Counted from the stretch's first letter, positions 45,541 through 54,708 are shown. The stretch: DNA of 64,000 bases from Polaribacter sp. (GCA_018663625.1 JABJPX010000038.1:124001-188000), one strand, 5' to 3'. Numbers and translations: made by a program. Notes: generated from the letters alone by a model not told the origin.

Positions 45541-45949
45541 CATAGAAGAATTAGTAGAAAAATACTTAAATGCAGAAACATCCTTGCAAGAAGAAGTAAC
45601 CTTGAAAAACTATTTCAAGGAAGGTGTAATTGCTCCTCATTTACAAGAATATGAATCTTTATTTTGTTATTTCGCGAATACTAAAGAAGAAATTTTCACG
45701 AAAACCATTCAATTAGAAACTAAAAAACCACGAGGAAAAAAATTGAAATGGTTATCTGTAGCAGCTTCTGTAGCATTATTAATAAGTGTTTTTATTGGTA
45801 GTCAGGAGTATGAAAAATACCAACAAGAAAAAACATTAGCACAAGTAAGTTATGCGCTTAATATGCTTTCCCTAAATTTTAAAAAAGGAGAAAGAGCTAT
45901 CGCAAAAGTACAAACCTATGAAAACACGATCAATACGATTTTAAAATAA
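45527..45949 (+). CDS. Anti-sigma-factor-like membrane protein (first module)
   Basis: 140 residues from ATG 45527, inside the end of the sigma gene (14-base overlap). The cytosolic N-terminal helices (1-75) would hold the sigma factor; one membrane segment (about 82-98) and a short periplasmic part of 40 residues follow. No zinc-binding HCC motif is seen, so it is not a ZAS-type anti-sigma factor. Assignment rests mainly on position and layout. Confidence 0.7.
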   Translation: MELANIEELVEKYLNAETSLQEEVTLKNYFKEGVIAPHLQEYESLFCYFANTKEEIFTKTIQLETKKPRGKKLKWLSVAASVALLISVFIGSQEYEKYQQEKTLAQVSYALNMLSLNFKKGERAIAKVQTYENTINTILK

Positions 45950-45988
45950 AACCAAGTAAACCAGTAAAACCAAGTAACGTTATAAATT

Positions 45989-46507
45989 ATGAAAAAATTA
46001 GTAATAGTAGTCGCTTTTTTAATTGCATCGTCAGCAAGCTATGCACAATCCTTTTTTGATAAATTGGAGGATATGGATGGGGTAGATGTGGTTGTAGTAA
46101 CCAAGGACGCTTTCGAAATGCTATCGAAATTTAAAGACATTCAATTAGAAGGCAATCAAACCATGAAGGTTTTTAGCCTGATTAAAGAATTAAAAGAATT
46201 AAGGGTTTTTACAACAGATGATTCCGCCATTGCAAATAAAATGGACGAGATGGTTTCTAAATTGATTAAAAACAATCGTTTAACGGAGTTAATGCGCGTT
46301 AAAGATGACGACTCTCGGGTTAAAATTTATGTGAAAACCACGAAAAATAAAGATTATGTGAGTGAGGTTTTAATGTTTGTAAAAGGGATTGAGAAGAAAA
46401 CAAAAGAAAACGTAGATTCTGTAATTATTTCGTTGACAGGAAATATTGATGTCAATAAAATAGCTGAAATTACAGATACTTTTGTAAATGAAACCAATAA
46501 AAAGTAG
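45989..46507 (+). CDS. DUF4252 secreted protein
   Basis: 172 residues. Signal peptide 1-19 (ending SYAQ). The body (FFDKLEDMDGVDVVVVTKDAFEMLSKF...) is the DUF4252 pattern. It follows the anti-sigma gene by 39 bp and belongs to the same module. Role unknown. Confidence 0.82.
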   Translation: MKKLVIVVAFLIASSASYAQSFFDKLEDMDGVDVVVVTKDAFEMLSKFKDIQLEGNQTMKVFSLIKELKELRVFTTDDSAIANKMDEMVSKLIKNNRLTELMRVKDDDSRVKIYVKTTKNKDYVSEVLMFVKGIEKKTKENVDSVIISLTGNIDVNKIAEITDTFVNETNKK

Positions 46508-46549
46508 TTTCCTTCAATAATAAAATTTAAAATTTTACAAAAAAAAAAC

Positions 46550-47092
46550 ATGAAAAAGTCAACCTTTATAATCTCCATTTTGTTTTTGCTTCTTTTAGTA
46601 AGTGCTTGTAACAATGAAAAATCATTACAAGCCTATATCATAGATAGCAGTGAAAAGGAAGCCTTTATGTATGGCGACCTTCCAGTTGGATTGATGCTTA
46701 CACCAAAAGAAAATGCTTCTGATGAAGTAAGAGAAACGATAAAAAGTATTAAAAAAATGAATGTTGTATTCTTAAAAAAAACAGAAGAAAATGATACAGC
46801 ATTTGAAACAGAAAAATTAAAGCTAAAAAATATATTCACAAATAAAACATATAAAAACTTAGGCAGTTTCAAAGCAAAAGGAATGAATATGAAGTTGTAT
46901 TATATAGGTGAAACAAGCCATATAAATGAAGTTATCGCTTTTGGATATAGTAAAGATGTTGGAGTAGGTATTGCTCGTTTGTTAGGTGAAAACATGAACC
47001 CAGCCCGAATCATGGAAATGATGAACAGTGTTAAATTAGATACCGACATGATTAAGTTAGGACAATTTAAAGCTGTTTTTAACGAAAAGTAA
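46550..47092 (+). CDS. DUF4252-like lipoprotein
   Basis: 180 residues. Lipobox LLVSACNNE (Cys20). The body has the same overall pattern as the preceding DUF4252 protein but is more distant. Likely a diverged duplicate kept as a lipoprotein. Its 3' end is followed by a terminator. Confidence 0.7.
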   Translation: MKKSTFIISILFLLLLVSACNNEKSLQAYIIDSSEKEAFMYGDLPVGLMLTPKENASDEVRETIKSIKKMNVVFLKKTEENDTAFETEKLKLKNIFTNKTYKNLGSFKAKGMNMKLYYIGETSHINEVIAFGYSKDVGVGIARLLGENMNPARIMEMMNSVKLDTDMIKLGQFKAVFNEK

Positions 47093-47115
47093 AAAACCAC
47101 TCTCATGATACCTTT

Positions 47116-47154
47116 AAACTGTAATTCTGAAAAGAGTTACAGTTTTTTCTTTTT
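47116..47154 (+). terminator. Terminator after the DUF4252 genes
   Basis: 9-bp stem AAACTGTAA (47116-47124) with TTACAGTTT (47137-47145), 12-base loop, then a T-rich tail. Confidence 0.75.
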
Positions 47155-47189
47155 AACGGGTAGTTAACATGTTAGACACATTAATTTCT

Positions 47190-47197
47190 TATTTTTG
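47190..47197 (+). promoter_or_regulatory. -7 element TATTTTTG deciding the M1 peptidase start
   Basis: The box lies 19 bases before the ATG at 47217. An upstream in-frame ATG at 47169 would precede the promoter, so 47217 is the start. Confidence 0.55.
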
Positions 47198-47216
47198 GAT
47201 TTTACGGATATACCCT

Positions 47217-49658
47217 ATGAAGTTTCAACAACTATTATTTCTTTTTATATATTTTACAGTTGCATCAATTTTTGCACAGCAATCCACTGATTATAGAGGA
47301 GAGAGAGAAAAACTCCATCTTTTAGAACACACAAAATTAAAAGTTGATTTTAATTTTAAAGAAAAGCAGCTTAATGGTGAAGCTTGGATTACTCTAAAGC
47401 CATATTTCTTTTCAACAAACAAACTTATTTTAGATGCAAAAGGGATGATTATTCATCAAGTAATGCTAAAGGACAAAAAATTAGATTTTAATTATGATAA
47501 TTTTGAATTGCGCATCGAATTACCAAAAAAATACACAAAAGAAGAGTCCTATACGCTCTATATTAAATACACGGCAAGACCCGAGAAAGTTAAGCAAAAA
47601 GGAAGTGCAGCAATAAATAGTGCAAAAGGATTGTATTTTATAAATGCCGACGGTACTGATAAAAACAAACCGACACAAATTTGGACACAAGGGGAAACAG
47701 AAGCAAGTAGTTGTTGGTTTCCAACGATAGACAGTCCAAATCAGAAATCTTCACAAGAAATTTACATGACGGTTCCAAATCAATACCAAACGCTTTCAAA
47801 TGGAGTCTTAGTAAGTCAAATAAAAGATGGTGCTAACCGAACAGATTACTGGAGATTTGATCAAAAACATGCACCTTATTTATTTTTCATGGGAGTTGGC
47901 AAATTTGAAGTAATCAAAGATGTTTATAAAAATATTCCTATTGAATATTATGTTGAAAAAGAATATGCACCCTATGCCAAGGATATTTTTGGGGATACTC
48001 CCGAAATGATAGGTTTCTTTTCTACACTTTTAGGTATAGAATACCCATGGAATAAATACAGTCAAATTGTGGTTAGAGATTATGTGAGTGGTGCCATGGA
48101 AAATACGACTACGGTTGTTCATGGTGATCAAGCCTATCAAAAACCGGGGCAATTAATTGACGAAAACACACATGAGAATACCATAGCACATGAAATTTTT
48201 CATCATTGGTTTGGCAATTATGTTACTGCAGAGAGCTGGGCAAACCTTTCTTTAAATGAATCTTTTGCAAATTATAGTGAATACTTGTGGAGGGAACACA
48301 AGTATGGGAAACAAGAAGCAAATGCACATTTGTTTGAAAATAATTTAGCCTATTTGAATGGTCCGAATTCTGATAAAAATTTAGTTCGTTTTAACTACTC
48401 TAATAAGGAGGATTTGTTTGATTTGGTGAGTTATAACAAAGGAGGAGCGATATTGCACATGCTGCGAAATTATTTAGGAGATACTGCTTTCTTCAAAGGA
48501 TTAAATCTATACTTAACAGAGAACAAGTATAAGTCGGCAGAAGTACACCAACTTCGATTGGCTTTTGAAAAATTAACCGGAAAAGATTTAAATTGGTTTT
48601 TTAATCAGTGGTTTTTTGGAGCAAACCATCCACAAATAGAAGTTTCTTACGATTACAATATCATTCAAGACAAGGTGACTGTTAATATTATCCAGTTACA
48701 AGCGGAGAAATTTAAATTTCCTTTTGCGATTGATATATACGAAAATGGTATCTCGCGACGGGAGCATGTTTTTGTAGATGGAAATGACGCATCTTTTACC
48801 TTCTCGTACCGAAAACAACCCGATTTTATTCAAGTAAATGCTGATGGTGTTTTGCTTTGTGAAATTACCGAAAACAAGGTTTTAAGCGATTATATCTTTC
48901 AACTAAAAAATGCAGAAAATTACAGCGATCGAAGAAGCGCTTTATTGGAAGTTGTTAAAAAACAAGATGACAAAGCTGCTTTTAATGCAGTTGTAGAAGC
49001 TTTAAATGATTCTTATTACAAGCTCCGAATATTGGCATTAGAAAATATCGATTTAATTAATAAGTTTTCTAAAAAAGAAGTAATTCGTAAAATTGCTAAA
49101 ATTGCAACTTTAGATCCAAAAACGTTGGTAAAATCGGCTGCTATTGAAACCTTAGGGAAGTTATTAGATCCTGAGTTAAAGTCAATTTTTATAAAAAACC
49201 TAGAGAGCAAGTCGTTTGCTGTTATCGGTAAGAGTTTGGTTGCTTTGTATTATGTAGATCCACAAATGGCGGTTGAAAAATCGAAATCATTGCCTAATGA
49301 AATTCGAAAAATACTAGCCACACCACTGACCCGAATTTTTATTGAAGAAAAAGATGAAGAGGAACTTCCATTTATAGCACAAAATGTACTTTCTGGGATG
49401 TATTTATCGGGAGATGACAAAACCAAAGCAATCTATCAAAAAGCATTTCAACAGATTTCTGAGAGCAATAACGAAGAAGCAATTAAAAATTTAGTTGAAG
49501 ACATGATTGTTAAGGGAATTCAATACAAGAGTTTTAATTTTGATAAAGTAATGATCAACCAGATGAGAAGAATGATTCAAATTCAAAAAAAACAAAATAA
49601 ATCGAATAAAAAAGTCAACATTCAGATTATTAAAACGGCAATGGCAGCGCTTATTTAA
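47217..49658 (+). CDS. M1-family aminopeptidase, secreted, with HEAT-like tail
   Basis: 813 residues. Signal peptide 1-20 (LLFLFIYFTVASIFAQ). M1 signature GAMEN (292-296) and zinc site HEIFHHW...NESF (His325, Glu326, His329, Glu348). Gluzincin that removes N-terminal residues from peptides. The C-terminal 270 residues form a helical region of HEAT-like repeats, as in the leukotriene A4 hydrolase / ERAP-like group. Probably periplasmic or outer-membrane exposed. Confidence 0.93.
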   Translation: MKFQQLLFLFIYFTVASIFAQQSTDYRGEREKLHLLEHTKLKVDFNFKEKQLNGEAWITLKPYFFSTNKLILDAKGMIIHQVMLKDKKLDFNYDNFELRIELPKKYTKEESYTLYIKYTARPEKVKQKGSAAINSAKGLYFINADGTDKNKPTQIWTQGETEASSCWFPTIDSPNQKSSQEIYMTVPNQYQTLSNGVLVSQIKDGANRTDYWRFDQKHAPYLFFMGVGKFEVIKDVYKNIPIEYYVEKEYAPYAKDIFGDTPEMIGFFSTLLGIEYPWNKYSQIVVRDYVSGAMENTTTVVHGDQAYQKPGQLIDENTHENTIAHEIFHHWFGNYVTAESWANLSLNESFANYSEYLWREHKYGKQEANAHLFENNLAYLNGPNSDKNLVRFNYSNKEDLFDLVSYNKGGAILHMLRNYLGDTAFFKGLNLYLTENKYKSAEVHQLRLAFEKLTGKDLNWFFNQWFFGANHPQIEVSYDYNIIQDKVTVNIIQLQAEKFKFPFAIDIYENGISRREHVFVDGNDASFTFSYRKQPDFIQVNADGVLLCEITENKVLSDYIFQLKNAENYSDRRSALLEVVKKQDDKAAFNAVVEALNDSYYKLRILALENIDLINKFSKKEVIRKIAKIATLDPKTLVKSAAIETLGKLLDPELKSIFIKNLESKSFAVIGKSLVALYYVDPQMAVEKSKSLPNEIRKILATPLTRIFIEEKDEEELPFIAQNVLSGMYLSGDDKTKAIYQKAFQQISESNNEEAIKNLVEDMIVKGIQYKSFNFDKVMINQMRRMIQIQKKQNKSNKKVNIQIIKTAMAALI

Positions 49659-49708
49659 GTCTAAATCGTTGTTATATGATTGTTGTGCTTCATACCTGAA
49701 AACCAAAA

Positions 49709-50227
49709 ATGGAAATAGAAAAAGGATTTAAAATAGACTCACCGAATGTTTTTGTTCCTTGGAATATAGACGAGAAAGAGTTCTTGGAATTATTTAAGAC
49801 AGCTGAATTAAAAAACGTGACAAGCGGATATTATACAATCCCTTGCGAATCTCTTAATGGACTGAAAAGTTTGATCGGATTTCACTTTGAGCCAAGAAAG
49901 AATGGAGTTTTAAATGAATTAGAATTCTTTAGAACAAATTATGACGACCCAAAAAAATCGTTTGATGATTTCCAATCTCATTTTGAAAATGCGTTTGGAA
50001 AACCGACAGGAAGTTCAAAAGGAAATGAAGGATTTGATAATTATCAATGGTCAATTAATGGAATCAAAATAATGCATTATGTTTTTGACCGATTCGGACC
50101 TGAAGAACATATGAGAATAAAGTACGAAAGCACAACAACGTATAAAAATAATGGCGGTAATTCTGCCGGAATAAAGAATAGTAATAACAATAATATTTGG
50201 TCTAGACTGAAAAGTTTGTGGTCTTAA
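49709..50227 (+). CDS. Unrecognised 172-residue protein
   Basis: No signal peptide and no membrane segment. Alpha-beta mix with several aromatic and acidic residues (FHFEPRKNGVLNELEFFRTNY and HFENAFGKPTGSS) and an Asn-rich C-terminal segment. The overall composition resembles single-domain cytosolic immunity or SMI1-like proteins, but I have no motif to support that. Convergent with the XRE gene, with a terminator between. Confidence 0.6.
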   Translation: MEIEKGFKIDSPNVFVPWNIDEKEFLELFKTAELKNVTSGYYTIPCESLNGLKSLIGFHFEPRKNGVLNELEFFRTNYDDPKKSFDDFQSHFENAFGKPTGSSKGNEGFDNYQWSINGIKIMHYVFDRFGPEEHMRIKYESTTTYKNNGGNSAGIKNSNNNNIWSRLKSLWS

Positions 50228-50256
50228 AACCGCCACTATTCTTATACAAGACCGTT

Positions 50257-50288
50257 AAAAATGATGGAATTCCATCATTTTTTTTTAT
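50257..50288. terminator. Terminator between the orphan protein and XRE genes
   Basis: Palindrome AAAAATGATGGAATTCCATC continuing to ATTTTT (50257-50282), flanked by T-rich sequence; bidirectional. Confidence 0.75.
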
Positions 50289-50644
50289 TTGTGATACTCA
50301 TCAAAAGTACCATCTTTATAGAAAACCACAATCCTTTTGATTTTTTTATCATTAATATCGGTTATCGGTGCTGAATTTGTAGATTCTTTTACAGATGGCA
50401 TAGGAGCGTGTAGTTCTCGTTTAGGGAATTCTCCAAGGCCATTTAATAACCATTGGATGTCAACGTCCGAAAAAACACTTGTTACTTTTAAGATAAAATC
50501 GAGACTCGGTTTGTTTCTGCCTGACAATATATGGGAGATACTAGAGCGTTGTACACCAATCTTATCTGCAAATAAAGATGCCGTAAGTTGATGGGTTTCC
50601 ATCACTTTCTTTAATCGATTTGTAAATTCAACAATGTTTACCAA
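50285..50644 (-). CDS. XRE-family helix-turn-helix regulator
   Basis: 119 residues from a TTG start (50644); no earlier or nearby ATG fits. The Cro/C1-type HTH covers about 10-65 (LTASLFADKIGVQRSSISHILSGRNKPSLDFILK), with the recognition helix QRSSISHILSG. The C-terminal 55 residues are linker plus a short basic tail. It is preceded by a clear -33/-7 promoter, so it probably regulates its own gene. No toxin gene is adjacent. Confidence 0.86.
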   Translation of the reverse strand: MVNIVEFTNRLKKVMETHQLTASLFADKIGVQRSSISHILSGRNKPSLDFILKVTSVFSDVDIQWLLNGLGEFPKRELHAPMPSVKESTNSAPITDINDKKIKRIVVFYKDGTFDEYHK

Positions 50645-50664
50645 TGTAATTATTTTTAATATTA

Positions 50665-50695
50665 CAAAAGTAACTTAACTTTAACTAGGAAACAA
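50665..50695 (-). promoter_or_regulatory. Promoter of the XRE gene: TTG-N20-TACTTTTG, with candidate operators
   Basis: Minus-strand -7 TACTTTTG (50665-50672) and -33 TTG (50693-50695). Between them lies an A/T-rich TTAAC/GTTAA pattern, and similar GTTAA sequences recur at about 50729-50744. They are candidate operator half-sites for the XRE protein itself. Confidence 0.5.
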
Positions 50696-50938
50696 TAGTA
50701 AGTTTTTTTTTAACATTTAATTTTTAAAAAAAGTTAAACTTAAACATTAGATAGTATGTTTAATTTGTTAATATTTAGTATTTTAAATATTTATAATAAT
50801 AAAATTCTATTCTTTTGTGTTTTATGGAAGGTTACAAATTTAAACAACGTAGTATTTGTTTACAATAATATCTTTTTTCATTAAAAATATAGTTTACAAT
50901 TGTAATATGTCTTGAGTATACATTTGTAAAAAAATAAC
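50696..50938. other. AT-rich intergenic region with no gene found
   Basis: Between the XRE promoter and the M14 promoter. Very AT-rich, with repeated GTTAA/TTAAC and TAATAT motifs but no ORF, tRNA or clear hairpin. Possible operator DNA for the XRE protein near its left end. Confidence 0.4.
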
Positions 50939-50968
50939 TTGCCAACAAAACTGAATTGAGTATTTTTG
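50939..50968 (+). promoter_or_regulatory. Promoter of the M14 gene: TTG-N19-TATTTTTG
   Basis: A -33 TTG (50939-50941) and a perfect -7 TATTTTTG (50961-50968), 19 bases apart. It shows that TTG 50956 cannot be the start and favours ATG 50992 (or 50971). Confidence 0.65.
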
Positions 50969-50991
50969 AAATGGATAAAGAATTCAATTTT

Positions 50992-52044
50992 ATGTCATTA
51001 CTATCAGTCGATTTATTAGACTCATTTTTCAATAAAGAAAAGGAGACCGCATTATTTGGAAGATGGATTCGGTTGGCGGACATTACTCCCGTTATTCTTA
51101 AACATGAAAAAAACACTTCTGTAAAACAAATCGGTTTTTCGGAACAACAAAGACCCATTTATAGTATTCAGTTAGGAACAGGGAAAAAGAAAATACTTGT
51201 TTGGAGTCAAATGCACGGAAACGAAAGTACAGGCACCAAGGTTATTTTCGATCTTTTAAATACGCTAACACAATCGGAAGCTCCTTGCATTCAGCAAATT
51301 TTAAATACCTGTACACTGCAAATCATTCCAATGTTGAATCCTGATGGCGCAGAAGTATATACAAGAGTCAATTCCAAAAAAGTAGATTTAAATAGAGATG
51401 CAGTGGAACGTAGTGCTATCGAAAGTAAGATTTTAAGAAACGCTTTAGATACCTTTCAACCCGATTTTAGTTTTAATTTACATGATCAGCGAACAATCTT
51501 TGGCGTAGAAGGAACTACGAAACCTGCTACCATTTCATTTTTGGCGCCCTCAGAGGATGTAGACAGAGCATTAACAGCGGGTAGAATACAGACAATGAAT
51601 ATTATTGTTGCCATGAACAACTTGTTACAGCAAGTAATACCCAATGGTGTTGGACGGTATACTGATGAATTTTACCCAACTGCAACTGGCGATAATTTTC
51701 AAAAGTTGGGATACAATACTGTTTTAATTGAAGCAGGGCATTATCCAAATGATTATGAACGGGAAATGACAAGGAAATATCACTTTTTCGCATTATTACA
51801 GGGTATTTATCACATTGCTATGAATGATGATTATACTTCGTACAAGCGTTATTTTGATATTCCAAATAATGTTAAGAATTTCTATGACGTGGTTCACAGA
51901 TACCCAAATCAAACAAAAAATTGCGTTGCATATCAATATGAAGAAAAAATTATTAAAAATAAATTGGTATTCGATCTTCAAAAGGTAATGGAAAAACAGA
52001 TTAAAAATCCACTTTCGCATAACGAAATCGTTTTCGATTCGTGA
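50992..52044 (+). CDS. M14-family zinc carboxypeptidase
   Basis: 350 residues from ATG 50992. Zinc site HxxE in MHGNESTG (His75, Glu78) and a later His (about residue 163, NLHDQ); NPDGAEVYTRVNS is the typical substrate loop, and the catalytic Glu follows in LIEAGHYPND. No signal peptide, so it probably acts in the cytosol on peptides or peptidoglycan-type substrates. Earlier in-frame starts (TTG 50956, ATG 50971) lie in or directly after the promoter. Confidence 0.88.
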   Translation: MSLLSVDLLDSFFNKEKETALFGRWIRLADITPVILKHEKNTSVKQIGFSEQQRPIYSIQLGTGKKKILVWSQMHGNESTGTKVIFDLLNTLTQSEAPCIQQILNTCTLQIIPMLNPDGAEVYTRVNSKKVDLNRDAVERSAIESKILRNALDTFQPDFSFNLHDQRTIFGVEGTTKPATISFLAPSEDVDRALTAGRIQTMNIIVAMNNLLQQVIPNGVGRYTDEFYPTATGDNFQKLGYNTVLIEAGHYPNDYEREMTRKYHFFALLQGIYHIAMNDDYTSYKRYFDIPNNVKNFYDVVHRYPNQTKNCVAYQYEEKIIKNKLVFDLQKVMEKQIKNPLSHNEIVFDS

Positions 52045-52068
52045 TTTAATTAAATTTTTATCATCATT

Positions 52069-52102
52069 TTGACTGTTTTTATAAATTAAATTCATATTTT
52101 TG
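52069..52102 (+). promoter_or_regulatory. Promoter of the Lrp gene: TTG-N23-TATTTTTG
   Basis: A -33 TTG (52069-52071) and -7 TATTTTTG (52095-52102), 23 bases apart (upper limit of the usual range), 26 bases before the ATG at 52129. Confidence 0.5.
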
Positions 52103-52128
52103 CTTCTAAGCTTGAATTATACGCAATT

Positions 52129-52608
52129 ATGAAAAAATACATGTTAGATGAAATTGATCATCAAATTTTAGACATCTTAATCGAAAACGCAAGAACTCCA
52201 TTTACAGATATTGCTAAAAAACTTTTAGTATCTGCTGGAACCATTCATGTTCGTGTCAAAAAGATGGAAGATGAAGGGATCATTCAAGGTTCTACACTAA
52301 CACTTAACTACGAAAAAATGGGCTATTCTTTTATAGCACACGTAGGGATCTTTTTAGATAAAACTTCGATGACTCAAAATGTAATTGAAGATTTGCGGAA
52401 AATTCCAAATGTTACAGTTGCTTATGTAGTTGCGGGGATGTACAATATATTTTGTAAAGTAAGAGCGAAAGGGACTAAAGACGCAAAGGATATAATCTAT
52501 GCAATCGATGAAATTCCTGGAGTAAATAGAACAGAAACCATGATTGCATTGGAAGAAAGTATCAATGATAAAAAACGGATGATGCACGCAATTTTTAAAG
52601 AATTATAA
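52129..52608 (+). CDS. Lrp/AsnC-family transcriptional regulator
   Basis: 159 residues. N-terminal winged HTH (about 5-60, with DIAKKLLVSAGTIHVRVKKMEDEGII) and a C-terminal RAM ligand-binding domain (about 70-155). Lrp-type regulators sense amino acids. The next gene, on the same strand, is the E1 of the branched-chain 2-oxoacid dehydrogenase, so control of amino acid breakdown is a fair guess. Followed by its own terminator. Confidence 0.92.
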   Translation: MKKYMLDEIDHQILDILIENARTPFTDIAKKLLVSAGTIHVRVKKMEDEGIIQGSTLTLNYEKMGYSFIAHVGIFLDKTSMTQNVIEDLRKIPNVTVAYVVAGMYNIFCKVRAKGTKDAKDIIYAIDEIPGVNRTETMIALEESINDKKRMMHAIFKEL

Positions 52609-52630
52609 AATAAACAACATATTTTTTATT

Positions 52631-52658
52631 AAATCCTCATCTTTTGATGGGGATTTTT
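52631..52658 (+). terminator. Terminator after the Lrp gene
   Basis: 8-bp stem (ATCCTCAT pairing with ATGGGGAT through one G-T pair), CTTTTG loop, then T6. The T-tail merges with the -7 box of the next gene. Confidence 0.6.
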
Positions 52659-52666
52659 TATGTTTG
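52659..52666 (+). promoter_or_regulatory. -7 element TATGTTTG upstream of the E1 gene
   Basis: TAnnTTTG match 18 bases before the ATG at 52685, next to the terminator of the preceding gene. Confidence 0.5.
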
Positions 52667-52684
52667 TAATACAAACTGTAAAAA

Positions 52685-54673
52685 ATGTCTCAACCTATTC
52701 ACTACAAGCAACACCACTTATCAAAAAAAACCTTGCTTGAACTCTATCGAAACATGCTAAAGCCTCGATTGATCGAGGAAAAAATGTTGATTTTACTTCG
52801 ACAAGGAAAAATTTCAAAGTGGTTTTCTGGTATTGGACAAGAGGCAATTTCTGTCGGTGTGACAATGGCCTTAAAAGAAAAGGAATATATTTTACCGATG
52901 CACCGAAACTTAGGTGTTTTTACGACAAGAAAAATTCCACTTTCACGACTCTTCTCTCAATGGCAGGGAAAGATGAATGGTTTTACCAAAGGAAGAGACC
53001 GTAGTTTTCATTTTGGCACACAAGACTATAAGATTGTTGGAATGATTTCTCATTTAGGACCTCAATTTGGTGTTGCAGATGGCATAGCATTGGCCAATAA
53101 AATAAAAGGAATCAAAGAAGTTTGTGCTGTTTTTACAGGAGATGGAGGAACTAGTGAGGGTGATTTCCATGAGGCTTTAAATGTGGCTTCTGTTTGGAGT
53201 TTACCCGTGTTATTTTGTATTGAAAATAATGGGTATGGACTTTCAACTCCAACTGCAGAACAGTTCAATTGTAAAAACCTAGCAGATAAAGGAGTTGGTT
53301 ATGGTATGGAGAGTCATATTATTGAAGGAAATAACATCCTAGAAGTCTACCTAAAAGTTTCTGAAATTGCCGAAAGTGTTCGAGAAAATCCCAGACCCAT
53401 TTTAATCGAATTTAAAACATTTCGACTCCGTGGACACGAAGAGGCAAGTGGTACCAAATACGTTCCACAAGAATTACTGGAAATATGGGAGGCAAAAAAC
53501 CCAATTTCAAATTTTGAGCAGTACTTATTGAAAGAATCTATTTTAACGAATAAAATCAAAGACAAGTATACTTCAGAAATAAAAGAAGAAATAGATGCCC
53601 ACTTAAAGATTGCTTTTGAGGAAGATAAAATTACTCCAAATTTAGCAACTGAATTACAAGATGTATATAAAATAACTGAATACCAAGATATTGCACCTTC
53701 TGATAAAAAGAATAAGATTCGATTTGTAGATGCAATTTCTGAAGGGCTACGGCAGTCAATGGAAAAATATGACGACTTGGTTATTATGGGGCAAGATGTC
53801 GCTGAATATGGAGGTGTTTTTAAAATTACAGATGGATTTGTAGCACAATTTGGTAAAGAGAGAGTCCGGAATACCCCCATTTGCGAATCTGCAATTGTAG
53901 CAGCTGCATACGGTTTGTCTGTAAATGGCATGAAAGCTGTAATGGAAATGCAATTTGCTGATTTTGTTTCATCCGGTTTTAATCCTATTGTAAATCTATT
54001 GGCAAAGTCGCATTATCGTTGGGGCCAAAAAGCAGCGATAGTCGTTAGGATGCCTTGTGGAGCAGGAGTAGGAGCGGGTCCATTTCACAGTCAAACAAAC
54101 GAAGCTTGGTTTACAAAGACCCCTGGATTAAAAGTAGTTTATCCTGCTTTTCCTCAAGATGCAAAAGGGTTATTGGCTGCAGCTATTGACGATCCAAATC
54201 CTGTTTTGTTTTTTGAGCACAAAGCGTTGTACCGTTCTGTATATCAAGAAGTAAGTGAGAATCATTTTACAATCGAAATTGGCAAAGCAAATCAATTAAA
54301 AAAAGGGGATCAAATTTCAATTATTACATACGGCGCAGGGGTATATTGGGCTTTAGAAACGCTCGCGAAAAACGCATTAATTTCAGCAGATTTAATCGAT
54401 TTAAGAACATTACAACCGTTAGATGTTGCAACAATATACCGTTCTGTTCAAAAAACTGGGAAAGCCATTATTCTACAAGAAGATTCTCTCTTTGGAGGTA
54501 TTGCCAGTGACATTTCTGCTTTAATTACTGAGAATTGTTTTCACTATTTAGATGCTCCAGTTAAACGAGTTGGGAGTTTAGAAACCCCAATTCCATTTCA
54601 AGGAGATTTAGAAAATCAATATCTAGCAAAAAATAGTTTTGAAAATGATTTGAAAGTACTCTTAAATTATTAA
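52685..54673 (+). CDS. Fused E1 alpha-beta of a 2-oxoacid dehydrogenase complex (branched-chain type)
   Basis: 662 residues, both E1 subunits in one chain. Alpha part (about 1-330): ThDP site GDGGTSEGDFHEALN and ENNGYGLSTP. Beta part (about 345-662): VDAISEGLRQSMEKYDDLVIMGQDVAEYGG, MQFADFVSSGFNPIVN, and EHKALYRSVY. The enzyme decarboxylates branched-chain (or related) 2-oxoacids and loads lipoamide on E2. The E2 and E3 genes are not here. The preceding Lrp gene may control it. Confidence 0.9.
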   Translation: MSQPIHYKQHHLSKKTLLELYRNMLKPRLIEEKMLILLRQGKISKWFSGIGQEAISVGVTMALKEKEYILPMHRNLGVFTTRKIPLSRLFSQWQGKMNGFTKGRDRSFHFGTQDYKIVGMISHLGPQFGVADGIALANKIKGIKEVCAVFTGDGGTSEGDFHEALNVASVWSLPVLFCIENNGYGLSTPTAEQFNCKNLADKGVGYGMESHIIEGNNILEVYLKVSEIAESVRENPRPILIEFKTFRLRGHEEASGTKYVPQELLEIWEAKNPISNFEQYLLKESILTNKIKDKYTSEIKEEIDAHLKIAFEEDKITPNLATELQDVYKITEYQDIAPSDKKNKIRFVDAISEGLRQSMEKYDDLVIMGQDVAEYGGVFKITDGFVAQFGKERVRNTPICESAIVAAAYGLSVNGMKAVMEMQFADFVSSGFNPIVNLLAKSHYRWGQKAAIVVRMPCGAGVGAGPFHSQTNEAWFTKTPGLKVVYPAFPQDAKGLLAAAIDDPNPVLFFEHKALYRSVYQEVSENHFTIEIGKANQLKKGDQISIITYGAGVYWALETLAKNALISADLIDLRTLQPLDVATIYRSVQKTGKAIILQEDSLFGGIASDISALITENCFHYLDAPVKRVGSLETPIPFQGDLENQYLAKNSFENDLKVLLNY

Positions 54674-54708
54674 AAAAAAAGTATATATTTAAGCACAAAT
54701 TATAAGCA

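Noticed and set aside
49709..50644. Toxin-antitoxin pair (orphan protein plus XRE regulator)
   Set aside because: The genes converge and a terminator lies between them, which is not the normal operon layout of such pairs, and the orphan protein has no toxin motif.
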